A stretch of DNA of 64,000 nucleotides, from the NCBI GenBank assembly GCA_016785225.1, contig JAFBJZ010000601.1:806001-870000 (forward strand), given 5' to 3'. The notes under the pieces are model-generated. The model did not search any database and had not been told where the DNA came from. It saw only the letters and a list, made by a program, of their open reading frames with translations. This document shows, in pieces, positions 1-13,200 of the stretch. This stretch comes from Psettodes erumei. Its lineage: Eukaryota; Chordata; Actinopteri; Pleuronectiformes; Psettodidae. Positions within the stretch are counted from its first letter, which is position 1. Every line of letters starts with the position of its first letter. The position numbers and the translations under genes are program-made.

Positions 1-1099
1 GTTAGCTGTCCTGCTCAGCGGCGCTTTACCTTGGAACGTACCATTTGCAGGGGGTTAGCAGGTTGATGGCTAATGAGTAGTTGTTTAGGGAGTATGAATG
101 TTGACAAGCGCTGCACGTACAGCGAGTGAGAGGGTGAAAATGATTTGCTCTCAGGGGCCTTGACAACCTTTGCCCTCGTGGCTCTCGTTTCAGGCTGTGT
201 AATTGCCACTGACCAATGGGCTCCTGGTTGAAACTGGAGCCCCGAGCTGCTGCCATTAACGTCCCCCGCCAAACGGATCTTGTTTTGATTCCTGATGCTT
301 TTATAGGTTTTGTCTTTAGGAGACATTCCTGGTCGGCACATACCATGCACCCCTTTCTGCCCCTATTTTCCTTCCTTCCCGTCTTGTGGGGCCATTGCCC
401 CCCCACCACCCCCCCCCCCCCACCCACTCTGCACTCACAAACATACACACAGCCCTTGATCAGTCTTTGCTCGTGTGTGTGTGTGTGTGAGCACTCGGGC
501 TACTGACCAGCCCAACCTCCCCTGGCCCCTCCTGACAGCCAGCTACACTCCATGAACTTGGCCACCCATCACAGCTGCGTGGAGATTGAAGGATGGGGGG
601 CCCTTGTATCCAGCTGGGTCGGAAGACATGGGTGGGGGCAGGGCAGGCCCAGATGCAGATGGTTTAGGTCAAATGGAGATGTTTGAGGATGAAGGGGGAG
701 GGGGACACAGGAGCTCAGGGGCACAATAACTCCAGAGGTTACTCCTCCAACCCCTGGAAAAATGCATTCTTGGAGTTTGAGCATATATTAGTTTTCCTGT
801 GTTTGTGTTGCAGAAGGTTGGCAGTTGTGGTAACCAGCTCAAAGGTTTTTTTTAGCCCAACATGAACTTTCTGACCTCCAGTTGGGATCCTTGCAGATGA
901 AAATCACATTATCACATTTTTAAAAAAAGTAACCAGGCATGCCATACTCCCCCTCTCTCTTTCCATGTCCCCTGTCCTTATCTACTGTTGTGATCAAATA
1001 CGAGTAAATATCAAAAATAAAGTAGACGAAGATTTGTGCGATGCGACCCACTCTCTGTTTGTTAATTGAGTTAACCTGTGTGTCTGTTGTCTGTTGCAG
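1..1099. other. arid3b intron or upstream sequence
   Basis: No exon is firmly supported here. A short TG tract lies at about 475-489 and a run of C at about 409-421. An open stretch near 570-724 reads as acidic, glycine-rich protein and follows a possible acceptor at about 574. It runs into a stop and has no phase-0 donor to join the exon at 1100, so it is not annotated as coding. Confidence 0.4.
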
Positions 1100-4000
1100 A
1101 ATGGGAGCGCAGGCTGGGCGGATGAGGCTGACAGCAGCAGAGGGAGAGGAGAGGCCTCCAGAGACTTTGCCAAGGTGAGCTCTCGGAAAACGTGATCGTC
1201 AGATGGCTTGGGTCGTGAAACAAGCAGTCGCGTGAACGTTTCTGGGAAAGTCCAAACCAGTGAAAATGTGAAATCAGTTGATCTTTTCAAGCTCTAAATA
1301 CATCCCCACGGCCCTGAAACTCCAAACGGCGACTCACGTCACCTCCCCTCTTCTGTTAGAAGTTTTATTTGAGTACCTGGTCATCCGGCCAAATGGGAGT
1401 CTGATACGTACAAAGTAATTTTATGTCTGACTAACTTGAAAATGTTGCCAGTCAGCACTCTGCTGGGCAACAGCGAGGAATGAAGGGAAACTGCACTAAC
1501 AGCACAAGTCAGGAGACTGACGACTCCACTTTGAGTTGGTTGAACTTGAACGGTGCATCGTGGCAGTAATCAGCCTCTGTTTTCTCCTGTAGCTGTATGA
1601 GCTGGACACTGACCCCAAAAGGAAGGAGTTTTTGGATGACCTCTTCACCTTCATGCAGAAAAGAGGTAAGAGTGAAGTTCACGCCACCGTCACCTGTGCT
1701 CTCCATAGCAACGGTTCTCTTTTACTTATGTCAGACTCAGCGGTTTAGCATAAAATCCGTGGCTCCGCTTCATGAAGAAATCCTAAATTTGTGAAAATAC
1801 TTAATCAATGGGCTCCTGACTGAAACCTCTGGGTTTCTCCTGTGGTTTCAGGCTTTAAAACCTGTCCACAATTCAATATATATTCTAAATTCATAACTAG
1901 AGGCTACACTCTCTGCATTCATTTTCAATTCTTATGAATCATTTCTTGTCTCAGTGTGTGGAGGGGTTGCTCTCTTTTTGCAGATTGACTTAGGCCTGCA
2001 GCACAAATGTTTATTTGGTGATACGACTGTAGAACCTGTGTAAATGGAGCAAGGATAAAAGTACCAAAAAAAAAAAACCCTGTGCGTCTTTGGTCGTTCC
2101 ATGGCTGTCATGCGCGTCATGTCACTGATCAACTCAAAAACCACGCTGTAACTCTCACTGGCTGAGAAATCCTTTACTAATTCCCCTCCCCGGAGGAAAG
2201 GCCTTAAGGGGTCAGCAGGTGAGATCTGGCTCCGCTGATCCTGTGCTTGTGCAGTATCAGAGCTGACGCTCGGCTGACCTGCTGCTTTGGCGCTGCATTT
2301 GACACCGTTCGGACCAGAGCAGCTAATGCACTTAGGCTTTTATCAGACAAATCGGTTGCCAAGCCAGTTACATGGCTTGAGCAATACCTCCCAAGGTGAA
2401 TCACAGTGTTATTACAATGGTGCATACCTCACATTGTGTTTTGGCAGGCTTTGATGGGTGATGATGGTCTGTGAATGTGTGTGTGCGGTTCATACTTCAT
2501 TATGTTTTGTCACAGGCTAAGACGGGTGATGTAGCGTGTATGTGAATGTCTACGCGGTGCCCAGTTTGTTTTGTCAGGCTGTGACGGATGACGGGGGCGC
2601 GGCGCGCGCACTCGCGCGGACGGACGCGCGTCGGCGAGCTCACGTGCAGGCGAGGCTGATCTTAGCACCCGGAGGTCTTGTTTGGCGGGTGATGAATTAA
2701 GCGGAGTCAGAGTAGAGGGAGGGACGGGACCTGTCAGGGCCCTGTTAGCATCTCTGTCCGGTGGCAGACACTGGGAGTGGTCGGCTGACCCTTTACTCGC
2801 GCCGGTCAGACGGAGAAATCCATCATGTCGACTAAAATGCCACCTGACCGGCTGATTACGCCTCGTCACTTTCACCACATCTGCGCATGCTGCCAACAAA
2901 AACACAAACAGGTTGACTTTTAAACGAATATCACGAACAAGTCTGTCTTTGTTACTGAGTCGTTTGGAAAACATGAATGTAAAAAGAATCGTGTCCCGGA
3001 TTTTTAAAGACTGAAATATCAAAAAAACAACAAAGTGGTGTCAGACTGCCTCAGCTGAAAGCAAACAGCCATTCACCAGTAACTATTCTAATCTGGAAAT
3101 TAGCACTTACAGTGAGCGCAACTGGAGTCGGCTCGCTTGGATCAAGTTCCGTTTCATGATCAGTACAAGTGACCAGTGGTTAGGCAGTGCAAGGGTCAGT
3201 GCCCGACAACAGCTGTAATGTAATGTAATGTAATACAGCAGCTGCGTGTCCACAGGGCTCATCTATGATAGATCAGTTGGAGGAGATGGAAGCAGTGATG
3301 ATAGTAGTTTTTTTTTTTCATTTGGGAGAATTAAAAAGCACCAGACTGATACAGCTGGAGAGGTGAAAAACAAACAGCCACGCAGGACGTGGGAGCGACG
3401 TGCATACTGTTAGTCTGGCTTCTCCCCTCCTGTAAGACAAGAGGCTCTTGGCCGTCGTCGTAATCGCAGGCAACAAATTGCTTGGCAGGATTCCCTTTTT
3501 GCTTTTAGTGCCACAAGTATGTGACATGAAGAGCCAGCCTCGCTAAGCTCTTTTTGATGGCACCCTCTAATTACCGTGTGTTCACTCCTCCTTCCATTTC
3601 ACCTCACAGAAGCCAGGACAAGGTTGTGGCGCTCTTTTGAAAGCGTCTGCGGCTGCTTTGGCACATGCACTGCAGCCCTGGACTTCTCTGCATGTGACCC
3701 GGAGGATCTGTACACATGAAGGCAAAGCCGGGCATTAAATGGCCCCTCACGTCAACCAAATGGAATATGTCCATTTGGTGAGAGCGTGTCTCCACAAGAC
3801 AGTCCCCAGTTGTGTGCTTCACATGTGAAAGGACACACCCGGACAATGTGTAGACCTGATTGTTTGGATGTTGTCCGTGGTTCATATGTGCGATTTGTAA
3901 GAAGGGGGAAGTAAGAGCTGCTGATCTGGAAATGCTGCCACCTCAAAAACACACGGTAATTGAGAGCACTGCCTCATGGTGTGAAGTAGATTGTGGGGTT

Positions 4001-4169
4001 AACGGTAATCCAGTGGAATCTGTGGATGAGAGAGAGAGAGAGAGAGAGAGACAAATGGTGAAGTGCTTTTCCCACCTCACCGTGGGGCCTCCAGGCCTTG
4101 AGAGGAAAGCAACAGCGGAAGGAAAACTTACGAGGGATTCCCATTTCCTGCCTCTGTGCTTCTAAACAG

Positions 4170-4215
<46 letters not shown>

Positions 4216-7200
4216 ATGGTTGAGGAATTTTAGCAGCTGTCTTAAATCCTTTCTGTGCGTAAAGGGGCCCATTGATGGGCTGTGCGTCACAGAAACGGCA
4301 GAAGAGGCAGACTGGTATATAGACCCTCTCCACTTGTACCTCCTCAGCTCTTATTCCTGGACCGACCGCTCCTCCGTCCCGGATGATCTGGAAGATCACC
4401 GAAGGCTCACGCTAAACTTTTTTTTTTTGTTTTCACCGCTGAGCTCCGCAGCACGCACTGCTCGTAATCTTAGAGGAGGAGCGCAGCCTTCTTCCACTGG
4501 AAAACAAAGCAGCAGCTAATGGCCTCACATGTGAATGTAATGGAAATGCTCCAGGCCCGCTCCAGCCCGGCGTTGGGAGAGCGTGGGTGCCGACCTTACT
4601 GCTCATCATATCCATTACAGGTTCTGCTGCTCCGCCCCCACTGGGAGCGCCGGGAAAAAGCTTTTGACGCTGGCCTGACGCCATTAACCACCTCCAAGAT
4701 TTCGATTAAGCAGATGGGTGATTGTTTGTTTTGGTTTGACACCCGGCCACTTTCATCGGGGACGGGGGTTTGGGGCAGGAGGTGGGGTTAAGAAGAGGTA
4801 ATCGTGGGGTGGGTGGGGGAGCTACGGGTGTGAAATAAAGAGAAAAAAAAGGGGGGGGGGAGAAAATAAAAGAGTGATGCAGCCAACTGCCTGTCAGTGC
4901 TGTCCACTTGAGATGATTAATGGCCACAGGCCGTGATGGACGGAGGCAGAGAGAGAGAGGGAGAGAGACTGTTCAGAGAAATCAGCAGTGGAGAAGGGAG
5001 GGGGTAACAGGGGGGGTAAAGACAAGTGTCTCAGCCCCTCGTACAGCGAAGGCGCGATCAGTCCCAGTGTGACACTCTTAATGGCCAGTGTGGCTTCAGC
5101 TTAAGAGCGACCACATGGTGTGCTATCGCTGCTCCGCAGTTATTTTAGGGGAAAATCCTTACGCGCCAGATTTAGGTCCGTTAATAGTAATAAAGTGGTA
5201 AGCCGGTCTGCTCTGTGTCATTAAGCTGTAGTGGTTTGGATGGGGCTGGAGAAGGACTCGTGGAATTAAAGGGAAAAGATGGGGGAGACGGTGATTAGAA
5301 CGTTTCTCTTCATCTCCGCAGTCCAACCCGCCGTCTGTGGCTCTGCTCCGTGTGCGTCCGAGAAGCTTCGCTGAGGCAGCGCCAGGGTCCCCGGGCTCAG
5401 TTTCTTTCATCAAATCAAAGAAAACGGCGTCATTTTTACTTTCCATCATCCACAGTAAAAGCTAATGAAGAGAGCTGGTGTTTCTGCCGGCCACACGTTT
5501 AGTTTTGTCAGGTTTGAAGGAAAGCCAGGTTTGTCTTCTCGCAGGCTAAGCTGGGCATTTTTGCTCAGTGGCCTCCCAGCAGGACACCGGAGGAAGTTCC
5601 CTAACTGTAACCCTGAGACCGAGAGCTCTGTCCACACCAATTACAGCATGAATGGGCTCTGGGGGATCCGTGTATGCATTATATTACTCCCCCGGCCAGC
5701 CTCACAGCGGCCCCCTGAACAGGCGGGCCCTCTGTACAAACACCACACTACAATAGGAACATTCTGTGGCTCTTTGATATGGCCTCATTTTCCTTTCGTT
5801 AACACCCCACAACTTCTGGAAAGCGGCAGCACCTGGTTGCTTTAGCAACAAAAACACGGGCCATTGTGAGCAGTATTTGTCCACTTTTAGAAAGTGTTGC
5901 CGGATTGTGTGTGAAGTACTTTTTATTTGACGTCAGCCTTTTGACCCACTACTTTGCCCGACGACAGTGAATATAATAGTTGTTTTATTCATCTGCAGCT
6001 GGTTGACACACTTACTCCAGCTACTTTCTAAAATCTGACTTGAGATCTGACTTCTGGAGCCTGAGGAGCGTGTTTCACATAGAACGCACCAAAGACTTGT
6101 AGCTGGGAAATTACGTTTTACCCTCTCGTGTCATTCTTTATTTCTGTCTCCATCCCTTTCCTCCTCCTTTGCCCCCACCCCATTCTCCTCCCCCCTCTGT
6201 TTATTGTGCTACAGTTACAACCACTGAAACTTGATAACACCATGGGGGATAGGGGCGGAGGGCCTTGGTGAGGCCAGGGGGAGGAGGGGCCGAATTAAGG
6301 GGCCTCCTGTCCTACACGGGATGATTAATGATCTCCAAATAAGTGGGGGCCAACCTTTTTGATAGGGCAGCGCTGACGGACAGCAGACAAGGGAGTGACA
6401 GTCGCGTGTCTGTATGTGTGAAAAGGGAGAAAAGAGAGGATAAAGGAGGAAGAGGGCAGACGTGGAAGCCACGGTGGGAGACGAGGGCAGACGGGGGGTG
6501 GTGGTGGTGGTGGTGGTGGTGGGGACCCGTCAGCGGGCTGCAGCTGACCGAGCTCCCCGGCCAGACGGAGAGATAGAAGTGGCAGCGAAGGGCCCCTGCT
6601 CTCAGGAAAGGGTGGGAAGCCAAATGATACAGAGATTCCAACCACTGCTTTTTAATCAGGCCCCAAACGTTCTCGTTGGACACATCCCCCCTCCTACTTT
6701 TCGTGATCAAAGATTTCATGGTTACCGCGTTGATGTGTCGGAGGCAAACTCCACCCGTCGGCTGGCAAATTACAGCCTTTGGAGAGCGAGCGCATCTACG
6801 GAGGCTCTGCTCCTCTCTTCCTTCAAAACAAAGGGAAATAGCACTTTTCCTGATTTTGTGTGAGTGGGGGTGCATTATGGGAATTCAGGCTCAAATCTTG
6901 AGAGGCATTTTTAGTGCCTGTTTTTGTTGGTTTCTTACCAACCAGGACTACTCTTTGTGTCTCTTCCTCTCTCTGTCTCTTCATCCCAACCCCCAACCCA
7001 CACCGCTTCCCTGTTATTTCCTCGGTCATTTAGCCAGGCTGTTCCCCAGCCCTGGATTGCCACCGTGCTGTCCGTCTTTAATTACGACCATACTGTGCAG
7101 GGATTTGAGCCTCTAAGCCGCAGAGCTGGGAGATTCTTAATCACCATGCTCATAAGTAACAGGGACGACGACGAGTGCAGCGAGCAGATTCCCGCTTCCC

Positions 7201-10200
7201 AGCGAGGTCATCGGTCAGGGTAAAAATATCGTTGGCTGCACAGTTCATCCATGCGTCTTGCTTTAGGCGTCAGTAAAATAGGTTTGCAAATGCTGTGCAA
7301 AACAAGTGGGGAAATAAGACACGCATTCAGTCATGAGGAGCTGTGCCTGGTCCGGGACAAGAACGACATCTCAAGACTGAATGGAAAAGACAGTTGGCAC
7401 ACGAGCTGTTTGATGCAGAGCGCGCTGCACAGAGCTTAGGCAGGGGAGACACACTGTGACATCATTTGAAAAATGTTATTTCACTTTAAGGCACACAGGG
7501 CGAGGAAGCTGACTGCTGATGCACTTTTTTTTTTAATGAAAAGTGACATTGTGTTGGGACATACAAGTTGAGGTAGAACCAAAGAGAAAGCAAGTAAAAC
7601 ATTAAGATCCATTTTTTAATTTTCCCTACAAGGTCTAATTTAAGGTGGCGGTCACATACCTTTACATTACTGCTACACAACCTGTACTGGGAGATACCTG
7701 ACTTTTTTCCACTCTGAAGGTGTTTTTTTTATTGTTCCCACGTGAAGCTCTCCAGTGATCAACAAATTTTCCAAACTTCTGCTACCTCTGCATATCTGTG
7801 TCTTGCTTCTCCATCTGTGTCCTGTGTGTGCTCTTAAAGCAATGCTTCCTGGCCACCCCCCATCCCTGTGATGGATGGTATGAAATACATTACAGCCCCC
7901 AGAGGAGCCCTACACCAGCACAATAGCCCTGAGCTCACTTCCAGGGCCGCTCTGCAGCAGCGTTGCATAAGCCACGCAGTAACTGAGATCTGAGTGCGGA
8001 GGGGCCTAATGGAAGACAAGACGCTTGATTTGAACAAAGAGATGAGCGTGAAGCCTGAGTCGTGGACACGGTTAGATGAACGTAGCGGGCAGCTAACAGG
8101 TGATATGTGGATGTGCAAAGCTGAATTTTTCATCCTCTGCGACTTGACTTGACTTTTCATGCTGAAAGCAGCAGGTCGCACTCCCCCTGTTGACATTCCA
8201 CTCGCTCGTGTGAGGTTCTGAATGTTTAGAACCTCTGGTGTTTTAAATAGAGCGATGAGCAGTCCTCCTTCCTCACTAACAGGGGGCTTTGTTGTGACAA
8301 CCTATTGTTTGGAGCTCAGGAACTGAAGCATGTTCGGCTGTTGACCTTATTTTAAGTCACTTTGCATTAAGAGCATCAGCTAAATGCCTAAAAGGTGAAT
8401 GGATGACCCACTGTCATGGATTCCAAATGCCAAAAGTAATTAGCATTGATGGGAGTTAAAATTTCCTAGATGAGCGCACAAACCCAACCCCCTCCCCAAC
8501 GATCATCTCCTTCCCCATTACACATCCTTCTTTCCTCCTCCTGGGCTTATAGCAGCTGATGTCTCCTGTATTGATCAGTGGTGCCAGCTGATGGCTTTAT
8601 CTGTCAGTGCGGGTGTCCATTGATTGAAGCAGTTAGCTGTGTTAGAAGGGAGAGGGAGCCCCCCTCGGTGCTGCACCTGCCCCCGAAGACGTCCCTGTCA
8701 CCCACTTCCACTCAACCAGCAGCACCCGGCGCAGGCCACAGACGATCCCATTCTCATGGAGACTGCTGATCTGGAGTTTTTCCAGCGCACGCCTTCCGTC
8801 CACATTTTCACTTTCGGTCCGCTTACTCTTTGTTCTAAATATTCCTCTTTCCCCCGGGCTCTTCTCATTCACCTTGCCTGTTTGGAGCTCAGCCTCTGCA
8901 GCCTACTCAGAGGGATCTGCGACATACCATTGTCATGTTGCCGTGACATATGGGTTCTTGACATTTCTGCAAAGATGAGAGATGGCCGTTTACAACCGCA
9001 AAGTGTTCGGTTACTCTTTGTCTCACTTGATCTTCCAGTCAGATGTAAATATAGAGCAGAGGTCATCCACTACAGTCTGACCATGTTGCAAAAAGACATT
9101 GATATGCTGTCAGACCATGTTATCTCACTGAGCGTTTCATATTAACAAAGATCGTTTATAACTGCTTGGTGTTTAATGCGTAATGAAACAACCCTTAAAA
9201 CTGTGTCGAGTCTTGAATATGTTTACACACCAGAGTGTTTGTAATAGCAATACTGTACATGTTGAGTGTTTTCATGCTCGTTATGGGGCAGTTCAACATG
9301 TGGATAGAAAACAACACACATTGACCTTTTCTTAACTGACTGGGACTCACAATACAGGCCTCTATCATCAGTGTTTGTAACTGCTGCATATGTCAACAAA
9401 GATTTCACCTCACCCCCTTCAACAAACACATTCTGTACATCTACGCTTCAAGTCATCTGCTGTCTGATCTCGCATGTTGGTAAGATTTCATTTTTGCAAA
9501 AGCGCATTTTCAGTCCAGCTGACATTGGCGGTTACATTCAGAGTACCAATAGGATGCGTGTTTCCTCACCACTCGGGTCAGTGCATTTCTTCTACAGTGT
9601 AGGAGCATTTCAGCTGACCACAGGGGAAAAGGCGGCGTTGGTTCCGGTTCCTTCAGGCTCTGCAGGCCGAGCAGAAGAAGAAACCTAACTGTGTACGGTG
9701 GGAGCAGGCCTGTTGGACCTGTGTTTGCTTCAAGACAGAAACATGCACACGCATTCTTTACGTCATGATGCTGTTTTCTAAAACGGAATCACTGTGGAAA
9801 CAGGCACACGAGGACGAGCTTCTCCTCCACTGCCCCAATTATCCAGAAACGAGTGGAGACACGCTCTTCCATCCAACGCGCACAGCTGTGGCTATTCATA
9901 GCGCCTGCGTCACCAGGTCATCACACGTACCTCATCGCTACTGTCTCAGTCAAAATGATTAAACATCAGATGGATGATCAGTCGTTCATCTATAGAGCTC
10001 ATGTTGAAACTTTGCAATGCTTTGCAATTCACAGCCAAATGAAAATATCACTCCCAGGGAAGTAATTGCTGTAATGTAAATAAAAAGAATGATCAAATTC
10101 ATCATTCATTTAATTTACAGTTGAGTTAATAAATGCACCTCTGACCGACATAGCAAACATTGTTTTACTACAAGGTTACAGCTCTCACCCTCTATACTTC

Positions 10201-13200
10201 CATCTGTCATTTCACATGCAGCTACAGCTACTACCCAAACATTCCCAGATATAGCTTCCAATATGGCTGCTGGTCAGAGTAAGCTACTCGCATCTACACT
10301 CTGAGGAGGAGAAATGGCCTGGATCTCTTCTGTGAATTCTCACCATGAAGTCGCAGCATCCGCTGTCGAGCAAAGTGACCGACAGTGTGCTGTGTTCACG
10401 TAAAGTGACCCATTTTCTTAGCATGAACCACATATTGAAGGCCATCGTATCTGTCAGATGTAACGCATTATATGTAGCATACTAAGAGATGTCATCCAAC
10501 TTTCCATCCATCCATCCATTCACCCCTCCATTCATGCACCGCTCCGTCGGCTCCATATCTGCTGTTGTTGATTGGGGTCTGGTCAGCTGATCTGCCGGGT
10601 CTCTGGGGACTGAGGGGACTTGGGTTACAGTTGGAGAGGCCATCTCACTTTTCGTGCCATCCAACCTTTTCGATCCCTCCCTCCCTCCCTCCCCCTCTAT
10701 TTCACCAGGTGACCCATCTTCATGACCCACGGAGAAGGAGTCATGTTCCTCTCTCTTTCTTTCTGTCGGTCTTTTCCGAGATGCTTCACCGAGTGTCGCA
10801 TGTTTAAGCCCGGACCTAACAGTTAACTGTGTTTGGCTTGTCATTGCAGAGATTTACTGCAAAATTGCACCCGACAAACTTCTAATCGTGTAATTGAACT
10901 TCTAATGGTGTCATTATTTGTAGTTGGGCAGTCTCCGCAGTGTGTGAACAGCACCTGGTGAGATTTACAGCTTCTGGCTGTTGTTTGGAGCCCTGCCAGC
11001 TCTGCAGCGTTTTACACCACAGGCTCAAACAGTTGACAGTGCGCAGAAGACAGCTCCTTAAATATACTGGCTGCCTGCTCGCTGTAATAATTCTTACTAA
11101 GAAGCTACTCTCACCGTTTCCTGAGTAAATAATAGCTTCAAGTGACTTATCCATCACTGAATGTTTTCTTTTTCCCCCCAGCATTTGTTCTTTTTATTGA
11201 GACGGAAGGAAAACTGGGAGGAAGCGACAGGAGTGAGGGATCAGCTGGTATTTGATCCTCCTAAAATAACAGGCTGAATCTGAACGGTGTCCGTGGTGTT
11301 AGATTTTAGGGAAGGCGGCGCTCCGGGTTCTCACGTATCAAGATAATCACTTGAAAATAAATGTTGTTCTGCAACTAATCAATACATGAAGTGTGCTCAT
11401 GTGACAAAGCCCCTCATGTTTATGAGCTGATCCCACATTTGGACAGTTGCTGTGTCGTTTTTATGGGGTTTTTTATGATGTTGGCACAGTTTATTCACAT
11501 CCTGCCATGATAATGTTGTAGCACATTATGTCCGTGTCGATGGACACACATGGCTTTACTGGATCCAGTGTTATGTAATGTTACTTGTAGGATGTCTTTC
11601 ATTTTTGAGTTTCAACCCACAGGTCAAGGGAAAGTACAGTAGAGTTTGAAGAAGCGGTCAGTAATGATTTCTTTCCGCTTGTCGTCTGGCCTTTCTTTCT
11701 CCCTCTTGTCCGTTCACTTTATTGACATGGCAGGAATGAAAGCTACGTGGCCGACGCCGCAGAGCGTATTGCCCGACACGTTATAGACTTCATTAGACGA
11801 CTGTCCCTGCCTTCCTATCGCTCCGTCTGTGTCTCCACCAGCTGTGGCTTTAGCTTCATGCTTGGAATAGCGATGTATCTATAGTGTTACGTTACATTGA
11901 ACTTCCCTTACGAGCAGGGTACATATCTTAACACTTGATATGAATTGCGCCGTCAGGCGAGCGGTGGCTCTGCCTGGACTAAAGATAGCGAATTCCATAC
12001 ACTCAAGGCTTTTTTACCTTTTATGTCCCTGGCCATGCATCAAAAATAAAACAAACATGCCCCAGCGTACAGCAGGGTCCTAACAATATGCTGCCCCAAC
12101 GTACAAACGTATAAACTAAACAGCCAGGGGCTGCCCGACGTAAAGTAAACTTGCAGCATGTGGAGCCCAGACACTCGTCTCTCCTGTCAGTGTCCCTCTG
12201 CCCTGTGTTACTGAAGGATTCGGGCTGTTCTCAAGTGATAGCCTCTAAAAATTAGGCTACTTTTTTATACCTATAGACAAAAACAACATCTTCAACAGCT
12301 GATCGTGTTAAGTAGGAAAAAAGGCAGTTTAAAATACAGGCAGCAAGATTCAGTGGTGCCCTTTATTCATCTTTGACACGTTTTAATGCAGATAAACCTT
12401 GTAGACAGTGGAGGATTTATTTACTACGTTAGGATTAGTGGTCATTATTATTAAGCAAAATGAATGGACTGAAGTTGTAGTAGTAGCCCTGGTTTGGTCT
12501 GATCTGGTGGTTGAGGTTGGGGGCTGGGCTGTGGGTGTTCAAACTCAGACACTGCCATGAGGCCAGGGGCTGTTTGTGTTGGCTGACACCTTCCTTACAG
12601 CAGTAATCCAGTCTTTCTCCAGCTGGCTGGCTACTACACCTCCCCCTTCCTTTTATTCTGTCCTTCCTTCCCTCCCCTCTCCCTGGCTTCATACCTTATC
12701 TCCTTTTTTCTCATTTCCCCCTTTTCTTTTCTCCTCACATTTCTTCTTCTGCCTGCTTTTCTCCCGTATGCTGTCTTTGCCTCAACATTTGTGTCACTGA
12801 CTTCAAAAACAGAAACGGATTGTCCAACTGAACGAGTTTTAAATTGATCTCCATGATTAAACCAGCCTAAGACAACGTGAAGATGTTGTTTCCCTTTTCC
12901 AGTCTTCCTTCACTGTAGATGGTAGTGAAACCTCACACCAGCCAATGCTCATTGGGTAAAAAATGTATTTCCTGTGTGTTGTCTGCTGGAAGGCTGTCAC
13001 TCTGTAACTTAATTATTTAAAAAAGTCCATCATGTGAAGTCAGCGATATTTAATTTACCACTACTGGCGTCAGGCGTACCCAATTGATTTATTATAGAGG
13101 CCCTTTTAATGTGAACAGCTGTTTCCTGCTAAAAATAGGTCAGGGGTCAGATAAAATGACCTTGTTCCCTTGGTTTTTTTTGGCCTCACATTGAGATAGA

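Noticed and set aside
570..724. Possible upstream arid3b exon with acidic, glycine-rich reading (EDMGGGRAGPDADGLG).
   Set aside because: The frame hits TAA, and no donor gives the phase 0 needed by the exon at 1100. The evidence is too weak to annotate.
6312..6875. Overlapping long frames on both strands around 6.3-6.9 kb.
   Set aside because: They are produced by a GTG repeat and GC-rich intron sequence. There is no splice support and no recognisable domain.
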